A DNA stretch of 64,000 bases. Source: Rhynchopus sp. YZ270_cl-10. Lineage: Eukaryota > Euglenozoa > Diplonemea > Diplonemida > Diplonemidae. Every line of letters starts with the position of its first letter. Position 1 is the first letter of the stretch. The position numbers were made by a program, and so were the translations under genes. The stretch lies in NCBI GenBank assembly GCA_964035575.1, contig OZ037871.1:1054001-1118000 (forward strand), written 5' to 3'. Shown one piece after another: positions 44,363 to 55,529 of this stretch. The notes beneath the pieces were generated by a model, which was not told the DNA's origin, searched no databases, and saw nothing but the letters and a program-made list of their open reading frames with translations.

Positions 44363-46032
44363 GCTGCGGTACAACAAAAAAAAAAAAACAAAATAGTGAA
44401 GACTGAAGACTGTCTGAATGACAGCTGCATCAAATCAACAGATTATCAAAAGAAAAAAAAAAAATCACATCAAAAACGCAGGTAAGACAACACCGCGACA
44501 AACAACCATATATTCCACCATACATACCAATAAGCGACGCGTGCCAGATCGATCTATATATTTTTTTTTGCTCACTTGCTCAGATGTATTTTTTTTTCTT
44601 TTTTTTCTTTTTTTTTTTTTGGAGCACATTTTTTTAGCATCCGATCTCGCAATTGACGAGGCATTTGGGTACCTTAAGAGAGTCATGAAGGCAGTAGGGT
44701 GCCCTGCGGTCTGTGTCACGTCAAAATCAAACAAAAAAACCACAAAAATAAAACACAAACCGACCTGGTGCAGATCCCAAAGTTTTTTTTTTAAAAAATC
44801 AAATTATCGTAGAGTAGCCAGAACCCTCTTGGTTGTGATTTGTCCATACAACGCAAGAAACTCCCTCTCCCCATCATTCCCAAAAGTGGTCCATAAATTG
44901 GCGCAAAAAAAAAAGCCCTTTTCTGCCTCTCGATTTAGCCCAGAATTTTGATTTTTCGGTGTCCATTTATCACTCAAAGAAACTTTGTTTTGAAGCAGTG
45001 TATCTCATACCGTAACAGAATCAAAAAAAAGGGGAGTTTAGAAGGCTAACGTTTCTCTTCTAAGTCAAAGAAAAGAGAGTATTGTTGGGGATATCACGTT
45101 CATCTTTCAAATTTTCTCTTTTGTTTTTATATCATCGCAGCAAAGAGAGCGGTGGTGTGTGAAGCCCAAGAAGTCAGGGCTTCTTTGTATGGTGTTGAGG
45201 TGACTTTGGGGGTGTGGGGCAAAAAAAAAAAAAAAGAGTGCTTCCTCTCTTTGTGTTCCCTATGAAAGGGCCGTTTTTCGGGTGACATTGTTCACAGAAA
45301 TATTCACGACAAAGTAGTTCATTTTCATTTCAACCTTACTTCGTGACCCAGTCCCACACTGCCCTTGAGTTGAACAAGATGCAGAGGAGGAGCAGCAGCC
45401 ACCCTGCAGCAGGGCACAAAGGATAGTTGCAAACTTTACAAAAAAAAAATGACAGTGGAGATTGCACAAACTGTGGCAACACAACCGAGGCAACTACACT
45501 ACTCCAACAATTTATCAAAAAAATACGATTGAATCAATTTACACCCCATTTTTTTTTATCTTTCCCCTTTTTTCTCTCTCCTTTTATTTTTTTTCTTCAT
45601 TTCGAGGCTGTTCGTATGTAGCAGAGCGATGCAAAAAAAAAAACAAGGCTGTTAATCTAAAAGAGCCACCAGGTGTATGATCAAGATTATTCTGGGTCAA
45701 TTGAGTAGGCTAGCTAGGGTACCTGATGGCTTTATTTGCCAGGTCAAAAAAAAACAAATGACCAGGAAATTGCTAGGTCGCTGCCATGGCTATGCTGACC
45801 AAATGACGAGGTGGGTGACACAACGTTTTTTTTTTTGCTCGCGATAAGCAAGCTACATGAACAGCACCAAACACTGGGCATCTCGAAAAATAAGATGCAT
45901 TTTCTTTGGGGTGGCGGCTGAGACGTGTTAGGGTTTCATGCTCCATCTTAACTTCTCTCTCTCTCTCTCTCTCTTCGTGATGTGTATGCACGTCAGGCAT
46001 ATTCATCCCTGCAACTTTTCTTTCCCCCCCCT
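44363..46032. other. Gene desert, second part
   Basis: No gene is recognised. It contains an AGTGGAGATTGCACAA-family repeat at about 45451-45521 and a partial relative at about 44418-44455, plus a (CT)n run at about 45953-45973. A- and T-runs are frequent. Confidence 0.58.
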
Positions 46033-46710
46033 CAGAGTTTTTTTTAGGGACCGGTTTTTTTGAGCTTAGGGGGGGTGAGATGTTTTTTGGTCAAAAAAAG
46101 TTTTCGCGCGCTTCGCGCGCGAAGACCCTGGAGAAGCTAGTTTGTGGGGGTTTTGGAATCCGTCCGCTGTGGTGGGGTCAATTTGACGAAATGGGCAAGT
46201 TCTTAGTTTTGGTCAAAATGGGTGTAAGGTAAAGGGGCCAGTGAAAACCTAGAGGATAATATACGAAACAAGAAAAGGGTGAAATGGGTCAAGGGCAGGC
46301 GGAAAATTTTGATATCATGCACTTTTTTGGGGTCAGCAACGAGTACCATGTCATGGGAAGAGTGGGATGCTAGCTTGCGCCGCAGGCGCACGGTACGCTA
46401 CTTTTATTATTTTGCCATATCCTTTTCCTCATTCCCCGTTGGGTTCTACGAGTTCCGTCCGTCAAATGCTAGAAACACTTGTATTTTGTAGTCTTTGGAA
46501 AACACGCCCACCCTCTAACTCCGTACTCCATCGGCACCCGACATCAAGCTTGCTCCTCGAATCACCCAGTTCACAAGCATTCTCACCCCCCCAAAAAACT
46601 CAAAAATCCCAAAAACCACCCAAAATTTTTGCTCACCCCCCCTAAAAACTCAAAAAAAAATCGTGAGAGGGGGTGAAACCCCCCCTCACCCCCCCTAAAA
46701 AAAAACTCTG
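46033..46710. mobile_element. hAT-like non-autonomous element (678 bp)
   Basis: The left end is CAGAGTTTTTTTTAGGG. The complement of the right end is CAGAGTTTTTTTTTAGGG. The 8-bp direct repeat CCCCCCCT lies at 46025-46032 and 46711-46718. The interior carries a CGCGCGCTTCGCGCGCG palindrome, the GCGCCGCAGGCGCACGGTACG motif and an inverted copy of the block found in the nested element at 42886-43758. No transposase is encoded. The duplication is low-complexity, so the call rests mostly on the inverted ends. Confidence 0.75.
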
Positions 46711-48043
46711 CCCCCCCTCCTTCTGGCGTGTGGTGTAGCCCGCTTTTTGTCATACCCCCTGAGAATTGGGTTCGGGACCTTCAAAAAATAGTGGAGATTG
46801 CACAACGGTGGCAACCGAGACAACTGCACTACTCCAACATTTTATCAAAAAAGGAGAAAAAAAAATCCTTTTTGTGTTGTAACCTGTTGAGTTTTTAGTG
46901 CGAGCTGCAGGAAAGCACTAATAATCAGGCAAAAAAAAAATGGGGTTATTTTGCGCAGATCTGTCAAAAAAAAAGAACTCCCATATTAAAACGAAACGTC
47001 TGTACCAATAAATGGCGTGGGTCAAAGGTCGCATGATACATCATAAAGACTTTGGAAAAGACTTGGCCGGGCTTTTTTTTATTACTGCAATGTTTGATCC
47101 CGAGCCCCCTTTTACCCTGTGAAGACTTTGTAAAGACTTTGCGCTTCTGTCACGCAAAATAATCCTTTCCCTTCTTTGGGGGGAAAGTAACAACTACATT
47201 CATTTTTTTTTTCTTTTTTTAATAATAAAAAGAAAGATGGGACCATTTTTGTTGATCCCTCACCATATACTATCAATTTATTGATTGCATATGATGAAAA
47301 TACTTTTTTTTTCGGATCACTCTCAATTACTTTGAGAAGAGAGGGGAAAAGGCTCAAAAGCATCCCCCAAAAAAGCGCTTTCCCCCTTGGATGTTTCATA
47401 AATGGGGCAGTCCCTCCCCCCACAAAAACAAAACAAAAACAAAAACTCCGTAGTACGAAAGCTTCGGACGATATTGAGTACAGATCTTGATACCTACCAG
47501 TAGGTATAAAGTGATTGGCGGTCCGAGACAAAAAGAAAAATCAGTAAAACGAACATGAACACGAAATCAAAGAAAAAAAAACCCCCAATTTTATGAGAGA
47601 AAATGATGTGTTCTGTCTGTCGGACGTATACACCATACCTTATTTTATATCTTTGTCGCCGATAATGAATATGCTTTTTGTTTAATAGTAATGCATGTCT
47701 GCATCCACCTTGAGGTGTCTGCACGTTCTCAAAATTCACTTTGTTTTTCATTGCGTTCATTGAGGGTATTTTTCTTTTCTAATTTTTTTTTTTGGCTAAG
47801 CACGATAGGCTTAGGGGTATCTTATAAACTTTTTATTTTGTTTTTTTTTTATAAATAAAGGCGTTTCTTTCCCCCTACCGAAACAAGAAACAGATAGAGA
47901 GAATCGCGTCTTAAAAAAACAAAACCAAAAAAAAACACGCGAAAACCTCCCCCCTGTTGCTTTAATGTTTAACAGTACGATGCAGCTGTAGCTGTGATGT
48001 GTGTTTTTCTTTTTTTTTTTTTTTTTCTTCTTTTCTTTTAAAG

Positions 48044-48111
48044 TTTGGGTACATTTAGTGCACCCTATTATACCATCTATTCAGTAGAATAGTTAGTATA
48101 TGAAACAATTT
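48044..48111 (+). repeat. 68-bp dispersed repeat, first copy
   Basis: It begins TTTGGGTACATTTAGTGCAC and ends ATATGAAACAATTTT. It recurs almost unchanged at about 49229-49297, 1.2 kb downstream and in the same orientation. The match stops abruptly on both sides, so this is a discrete unit and not part of a longer duplication. Confidence 0.8.
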
Positions 48112-51100
48112 TCTTTTTTCTTCTTCTCCCCCCCTTCTCTCTTCTTCCTTAGTTCTGAGATCGTGGATGAGTCGTAATCTCAAACAAAGTGACACACCCT
48201 TTCTCTTAGACTTGAATGTCTACAACACAAAGCCCCAAGAAAGAGTAAGAACAAACAAAAAAAAAATAATAATAACAAAAAGCTTCATAAAAAACCCCAT
48301 TTTGACCCTCTCTCTCTCTCCCTCTAATAAACAAACACAAACACAAAATAGCAAAAGCAAAGACTCCAAAACATAACAAAAAAAAAAAAAAAACATCTAC
48401 AAACTCCCTATTATTAATGTCGGCATCGAGTTTTCTTCTAGGGGAAATGATCATCCCTGACAACAGGCCCGTGTTGGGGGTGTTCTGAGTATTCTTGCAA
48501 CGTTGCGTTGATTTTAAAAAAAAATGGCAGTGGAGATTGCACAACTGTGGCAACACAACCGAGGCAACTACACTACTCCAACAATTTATCAAAAATATTA
48601 AAAAAAGGGGGCAATTCTGAACGGTGGAATAGTTATCAGGACGGCGCAGACAACTGCTTTGTTGGGGGCAGATCAGTAGACACGAATCCAGCAGAGTATT
48701 GAAAGTAACCAGAAGAACTCATCAAACTGTGTTGCATTGTGCTATGGGAAATCAACGACCTGTCAATATCGACCCCCCCTCCGGAGCACCAATTGTGTTG
48801 TTTTATCAAGAGAAGGGAAATACAATGCATACTTTCTAACGACAATAAAGCGCCAGACACCCCATAAAGTATTCTCAACCAATACCCACATCCACTCCCC
48901 CCTTCCTCCCCTCCCCAACACCTAAAAATCAAAAATTCAAACAAAGTAAAGAACAGTAAAACAAAAGTGTGTGTGTGTGTGTCGACTTCCTCCATCTTAC
49001 CCCCTCTCTCTCCCTCTCTCCTTCAAAAATAGGAGACAAAAAAAAGGTTTCATTTTCAAGAAAAAGAAAAATGAAATGCGTTTCATTCAATCTCCCTGCA
49101 AAAAAAAAAAAGGTATCTTTTTGTGCTATTATCTGTTTAGGTTTGGGTTCTGGAAAAAGAAACTGTGGTTTTTTTTTTAATATCTTTTATGCATGTCTTT
49201 CTGACCCTTTTGATTTTTGATTTTTTTGTTTGGGTACATTTAGTGCACCCTATTATACCTTCTATTCAGTAGAATAGTTAGTATATGAAACAATTTTTGA
49301 TTTTTTTTATAAAGAGCCAGCATATCGCGGAAGAATCGCGACTGATTTGCCCCTTTTTTATTTTTACAATACTTTGGGTAGCGATGCAAGGTAGGGGGGG
49401 TTTTTTTTTCTTCCGGGACCCTGGGTTTTCTGCATCACTGGGGAGGGGAGGGGGTTCGATACGCCAGGTCTGTCGTCAGCGAAGCCTTCGTTGTAGTTGT
49501 GGCGTTTGTTCGGACTCAATTTCATTTTCTTTGACGTTTTTTAGCGCGTTTCCCGACAACGATTATGTGGTAAAGATGCTATGTATTGCATTCATCTTAC
49601 ATTCTGTTAAGATCAAGCACAGTGAGAGGCTGAAGCTAATATTTGTTTTTTTTTTGTTTTGTTTTTTTTTACTTCACAAGGTGACTAAAGCACAGAGGGA
49701 GTGTTTGAAGCCTTTCGCAAAGGAAGTGTTTCCCTCCTATCACGCTTTTTCTGTTGAAATAGGACGGGGAAAAAAAAAATGAAATTTATTTTGTTCCCTT
49801 CACGATAACGATAGTAGCAAAATATGTGTGAGGTATTTCTTTCATTTTACAACTTTTCCTCTCAAAGGGCTTCTGCCTTTTCCCCCCTCGCTTTTTCTTT
49901 TCTTTTTCGCTTTTTTTTTAAACGTCATTTTTTTCCCCCTCCTGAAGAGCTGTTCCACCTTATTATTTGATGATACGGTGCCTGCGTCCCAGAGGCGTTT
50001 GCACTACCAACTTCACTTTGATGTGCGCACGAGAGGTAGTCTGCATCTTACAAATTTTGTTTTTCTTCTTTTTTTTTCTTTTGACGAATAATGATACTGT
50101 CTCAGACTACCCAATTATCGGATGAACCCACAACAAAAGTGGCGATCCGCCCCCCTCTTATTGTTATTTTGGGTGCTTAGTAGACTGGAGTTCATCTTAC
50201 AAACTTTTTGTGCTTTCATCTGAATGACCAGCATTATGCACAGGTCAGTCAGGGGTGCCTGCATCAATCACCATTTTTCCCCCCCTTGAAAATTCCTCCA
50301 ACTTCGCTTCAGTTGAGTTGTTACGCACACTACTTTGTGAGCGGAAAGTGTCAAACGTCGTTTACTCACCCAACCGTGCTCCGCAACACCACCCAACAGT
50401 AGTATATGTGGAAGCGTCAACGCATCAAACAACTACAAGAAAGGGGGTGAACGATAAATGAAACTTTCAAGGGTAAATCCGCAAATCTAGGTATACCCTT
50501 CAAAATTTTCCTTTTTCGTACAAAAAAAAAAATGTAAACCCGAGATTCAATAGACGGAAAACTAGCTACACAAGAATATCATTTCTACAAGAAAAAAACT
50601 GGCTTCTTGAGTCGGACAGACGATATGTCGATACAACAAAATACACCCTAGTGCAGCTCCTCTTTGGGTCTCTACGAATATACAAAAATTTATGTTCGAA
50701 TTTGTTTCCAAAGTTTGTCAAAAAAAAGACAGAAAATATAGAAGTATTTGCTTTTTTCATCAAATCTCTACTTTGCTCCCTCCACCCTCTCGCATGAACC
50801 AAGTGTTACTTAGAAAACACCTAGCGAACGACTGTCGGTATGTCAGCTGTACTAAAAAACGAACGGTTCCCTACTGGATGGGGGATAGTCTCTCTGATGC
50901 AGTTTAAATAAAAACTGGCAAAAAAAAAGGGTGAATAATTATGTGCATAAGTGTTGGCAACGATACGATATCAACAATTCGCCTTTAAAAAAATCCAGGA
51001 AAAAAAAGGACAGTGGAGATTGCACAACTGTGGCAAACACAACCGAGGCAACTGCACTACTCCAAACAATTTTATTAAAAAAGAAGCAGATCCAAAAGAC

Positions 51101-53005
51101 GTTTATACCTTTCATAGTACAAAAGGCTCCGCCGATATTGAGTACAGATGGGGGTGCTCAGTAGGGTTGTCGACAGTAAAAAAAAAAAACAAAAAAAAAA
51201 TGGTGACGGCCTCTGGCGGCTACACTAAATCAACAGATTATCAAATCAAAAACAAGCACAGTATTTGACAGCTATGCTGTAATAAAAAAAAAACGGCAAA
51301 ATTTCCTTCCAATTTAGTTTCCACTGATACATAGCTTTTTTTTTTTAAAAAGCGACCACTCCTCGAAGCAAGAACTATAACTGAGTCATCCTCATCTGTC
51401 TCAGTAAAGTGCAAAAGAATAGAGGATGTGTGCAACATAGAGAAGTGAGTTTTCAAAAAAAAAAAAAAAAAAACGGCGAGGTGAGAACTTGCCAAGAAAA
51501 TGCCCCTGTCATCATATGGGAAATTTGATCCTCAAGAATAACGTCGCTGCTGACTGTTCTCGAGGTGGTAACGTTCCTACCCATCACCGTGAAAACCGCT
51601 TTTGTTAGAGGTGTGCTAACCATATAGGCTTAGACCCCTCTTCTTTTTTTCTTTTCTTTTCTTTTTGAAAGATAGTGCCAGTGGGGCACATTTTTTTCAA
51701 TTTTCCGCCGTTTTTTTAATGCTATTTCACCCCTTTGATGTATTTGCCAATTCATGGTCAATTCGTCTTCATTTATATTTTTTTCAAGGCGGCTTAGGTT
51801 AGGAGGTTTAGGTTCATCTTTTTCTCTCTTTTTTTTTTGACACCTGAATTTTCTCAGAGACCTAATTAGTGAGCCCCCCTACCCAAACCCCCAAGTATTT
51901 TCAAAAAGTGACTTTTTGCACATTGGCTGGCAATTTTTTCACTGCATCTTTTAAAAAAAATATCAGTTCTGTCTCTTGCGCTATGAAGAGCCTGAAAAGA
52001 AGCCCCTTTAATAGACACAGTGTTGTCGATACAAAAAGAAAAAAAATCAGAAAAAAAAGAAGAAACGAAATAATGGTGTGTTCGTTCATACCTAAGGCAT
52101 TGGATCCCAAGAAACCCCTCAACCCCATCAGATATTGTTTTTCTTTTCTTTTGAATATTTTTTAAATTTTTTTTTTCGTCTTTGGTCCAACACAAGCTGC
52201 CAAAGGCGCTTTCTCTTCTCGATAGAATTATTCATTTTTATTTTATTTTTGCTTTTTCAAAAAAAAAATGAAGATAAGATATGTGCACAACCGACACATT
52301 CATCTTTCAACTATCCTAAGATGCCTATCTGGATAGGACTGACATTCTTAGGATAACTTTTTTTTTTTTCTGTTCTTTTGTTTTTGGCTGCAACTCGAAC
52401 CCTAAATTTAAGTCCCACGAGACCACCCATTAGAGTCGATCTAAAGCTTGCGCTTTTTGCTTTTGATTTGAAAGGATAATAATTATGAAACTTTTTAAAA
52501 AAAAGCCTTAGACAATCTCGTGAATAAGTAGTCTGACACCCTTTTTTTGGTGACTAATCTTAGGTTCTAATGAACGCTTCTTTTTTTTCCTTCGCATTTC
52601 ACAAACATCCTCCCCGGTGTACGGTGAGGTGTTTGCACTTTCAACGCCTCTTGTAATACCTTCACGACCAGCAATTTTCATAAGCATTGGTGTTCTGAGT
52701 TAGTACCCCTTTTCTGTGTTTACTCAAAACAATGCCCCCGATTTTTTCAATTTTTTTTTTGTCAATTTGCTGTGTCCTGAAGGATATTAAAAGGAGACTG
52801 ATCAGGAGTGAGTTTTTGGTGAAAACGAGAGGTGGTATAATCAAGATGACTGTCCGTGAGACATCAAAAAAGGCTTTCTTCAAGGTGACCAAGCAGTGAA
52901 GCTTAGTTTGCATAATATTATGATACTATGGTGTTACCGAACACCTGTCGAGGACATGTCAAGGACCTCTCAATATAGGGGGGGTGTGTCATTTTAACAC
53001 ACCCC

Positions 53006-53062
53006 CCACTGTCGGGGACATGTCAAGGACCTGTCAATATGGGCCCTTTCGGGAACACCATA
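53006..53062 (+). repeat. Dispersed GTCAAGGACCTGTCAAT repeat family (exemplar)
   Basis: It contains CTGTCGGGGACATGTCAAGG and ends near GGAACACCA. Copies are at about 37800-37868 (+), 48750-48793 (+, partial), 52931-52978 (+, adjacent tandem copy) and 23760-23822 (-). Two copies sit nearly in tandem here, separated by a TGTGTCATTTTAACACACC inverted motif. Confidence 0.65.
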
Positions 53063-54102
53063 CTATATTTCCTTCTATTATTTTAGATAAAATAATGGAA
53101 AGAATGGAACACATTAGATGATATCCAAATTGCCTAGATAAGGTTTTATTCCGTTTATTTTTACTTTTACTTTTTTTAAAAATGTGGGGTGTTTTTAAGG
53201 TGACATTTTGGTTCATCTTAATTTTTTTTCTTTTTTTTGTTTCTCTTCTTTTCCTGCACGGAATCAACCTACCTCCAAAATTCTGTTTTGCCCTCCTTTA
53301 AAGTAGACAGTAAAATATTTTTTTGGAAGCACCACCCAAAGATGCAAACACTCCGGGGGTTCGGTTGCGTTTCCCCCGACGCTTTTTTGCACTATAAACC
53401 TGAAATTTTATTTTTCTCTCTTCCGGCTTTAGCAGTTGTTGACCCATTTTGTTCGTCCACAATTCCCACCCCGAGTACATAAGCACGATGTGGAAAAAGA
53501 AAACAATTTTTTTTTAAACCCTTTTCAAAAGAGTAAGGGTCTTTGTTTAGCAACCCTCGTGTTTTTTTTTTTCTCTCTCTCTTTTTATTTTTATTTCATG
53601 GTGACTGAGTGAGACTTTACGTTTATTTTATTTTGAGAATGCGAAGTTTATGTCTCTATCCATTATACTGCTTTTTCTTTCAAGTTGACTAAGCGCGAGA
53701 GGCTTACGTTCATCTGACAAAACTTTTCCTTTTTTGTGTGTTCGTCAAAAAAAAAAACGGCACGTTAAACCGGGATTATTTCCTGAGACACTCACCTGAC
53801 CTCATTACCCACCTCTCTCTTCTCCCCTTTTTTTCCTTCTACAGTAGAGAGGGCTAAAAAAAACTCCCCCCCCCCTCAGTAGGGGGACAACGGCGGCGTC
53901 TCCTCTAGCTATTTTTTTTAAAAAAGGAGAAAAAAAAAGTCAAAAAAAAAAAAAATAAATAAAAGTACTGCTTTTCCTTCTCGGGAAAGGTCTATATGCC
54001 CTCCCACTGACTCAAAAAAAAAAAAAAAAAACAAAACAAAAAAAACAACAAAAAACTCTAAAAAAAAAATCTGAATATCCCCTGCTCTACAATCTTTACA
54101 AT

Positions 54103-54217
54103 CCTCCCTCCCTCCCTCCCTCCCTCCCTCCCTCCCTCCCTCCCTCCCTCCCTCCCTCCCTCCCTCCCTCCCTCCCTCCCTCCCTCCCTCCCTCCCTCCC
54201 TCCCTCCCTCCCTCCCT
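54103..54217 (+). repeat. (CCCT)n microsatellite
   Basis: About 115 bp of pure CCCT/CTCC tetranucleotide. It directly abuts the first solo repeat unit of the tyrosine-recombinase element at 54218. Confidence 0.95.
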
Positions 54218-54600
54218 TTCAACCCGCTTTAGCGGAGCAGCTTCGCTGCGAGTTGGGAGATCTATGATAGAGTTTACCTAATCTTTGTTTTGACGTGGCA
54301 CGCATGCTGTCTTTTAGGCAGAATATTTTTTTTAGTTTTCCTCAGGCTTTGACCTGGTTGGCCGGGGTCCGTTTTTGTGTTTTCAGCCTCTACCCTCACC
54401 ATACCACCACCATCTTCATCAGATTTTTTGTTGGAATTTTTTTTTGGGTTGTTTCGGCCTCCACATTCGCCCCCCCTCATCGTAGCGCCTCTTTTCGAGA
54501 TAAAAAGTATCCCCCTTCCCTCCTCTCCATTTTATCATTTTTCATTGCTGTTCGCCCCTCGCGGGTCTTTTTAGGTAATCTCTATCTATCCCAGATCTCC
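54218..54600 (+). repeat. Solo terminal-repeat unit 1 of the tyrosine-recombinase element
   Basis: A complete A+B repeat unit: it starts TTCAACCCGCTTTAGCGG and ends CCAGATCTCC, with no internal region. (CCCT)n lies on both sides. It is slightly more diverged from the element's own repeats than they are from each other, so it is an older event. It could be a product of recombination between element ends or a small non-autonomous derivative. Confidence 0.82.
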
Positions 54601-54834
54601 CCCTCCCTCCCTCCCTCCCTCCCTCCCTCCCTCCCTCCCTCCCTCCCTCCCTCCCTCCCTCCCTCCCTCCCTCCCTCCCTCCCTCCCTCCCTCCCTCCCT
54701 CCCTCCCTCCCTCCCTCCCTCCCTCCCTCCCTCCCTCCCTCCCTCCCTCCCTCCCTCCCTCCCTCCCTCCCTCCCTCCCTCCCTCCCTCCCTCCCTCCCT
54801 CCCTCCCTCCCTCCCTCCCTCCCTCCCTCCCTCC
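54601..54834 (+). repeat. (CCCT)n microsatellite, long
   Basis: About 234 bp of uninterrupted CCCT tetranucleotide between two solo repeat units. The open frame encoding LPPSLPPS repeats here is an artefact of the microsatellite. Confidence 0.95.
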
Positions 54835-55213
54835 TTCAACCCGCTTTAGCGGAGCAGCTTCGCTGCGAGTTGGGAGATCTATGATAGAGTTTACCTAATA
54901 TTTGTTTTGACGTGGCACGCATGCTGTCTTTTAGGCAGAATATTTTTTAGTTTTCCTCAGGCTTTGACCTGGTTGGCCGGGGTCCGTTTTTGTGTTTTCA
55001 GCCTCTACCCTCACCATACCACCACCATCTTCATCAGATTTTTTGTTGGAATTTGTTTTGGGTTGTTTCGGCCTCCACATTCGCCCCCCTCATCGTAGCG
55101 CCTCTTTTCGAGATAAAAAGTATCCCCCTTCCCTCCTCTCCATTTTATCATTTTTCATTGCTGTTCGCCCCTCGCGGGTCTTTTTAGGTAATCTCTATCT
55201 ATCTCAGATCTCC
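54835..55213 (+). repeat. Solo terminal-repeat unit 2
   Basis: Same A+B composition as the unit at 54218, again starting TTCAACCCGC and ending CAGATCTCC between CCCT arrays. It is close in sequence to the element's repeats at 55259 and 60266. Confidence 0.82.
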
Positions 55214-55258
55214 CTCCCTCCCTCCCTCCCTCCCTCCCTCCCTCCCTCCCTCCCTCCC
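55214..55258 (+). repeat. (CCCT)n microsatellite abutting the element
   Basis: About 45 bp of CCCT tetranucleotide separating solo unit 2 from the left end of the complete element. Confidence 0.93.
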
Positions 55259-55529
55259 TTTCAACCCGCTTTAGCGGAGCAGCTTCGCTGCGAGTTGGGA
55301 GATCTATGATAGAGTTTACCTAATCTTTGTTTTGACGTGGCACGCATGCTTTCTTTTAGGCAGAATATTTTTTAGTTTTCCTCAGGCTTTGACCTGGTTG
55401 GCCGGGGTCCGTTTTTGTGTTTTCAGCCTCTACCCTCACCATACCACCACCATCTTCATCAGATTTTTTGTTGGAATTTGTTTTGGGTTGTTTCGGCCTC
55501 CACATTCGCCCCCCTCATCTTTTTTGCCC

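Larger units (their letters stand above)
46719..54102. other. Gene desert, third part
   Basis: More than 7 kb without a recognisable gene. Repeats seen are the AGTGGAGATTGCACAA family at about 46788-46851, 48526-48596 and 51009-51080; the CAATTTATTGATTGCATATG family at about 47272-47303; a 68-bp pair at about 48044-48111 and 49229-49297; TTCATCTTA-family members at about 47793-47830, 51786-51822 and 53682-53727; the CATCCGG family at about 50209-50275; and the GTCAAGGACCTGTCAAT family at about 48750-48793, 52931-52978 and 53006-53062. Short open frames here are low-complexity. Confidence 0.6.

Noticed and set aside
52380-52420. Possible tRNA on the - strand (B-box-like GGTTCGAGT)
   Set aside because: No matching acceptor stem or A box could be found around it.
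54103-54834. Regular repeats considered as a CRISPR-like array
   Set aside because: The tetranucleotide array has no spacers, and the genome is eukaryotic.
54295-54849. Open frame encoding a long LPPSLPPS repeat, and its complement of GREG repeats
   Set aside because: Translation of a pure CCCT microsatellite and the mobile-element repeat, not a protein gene.
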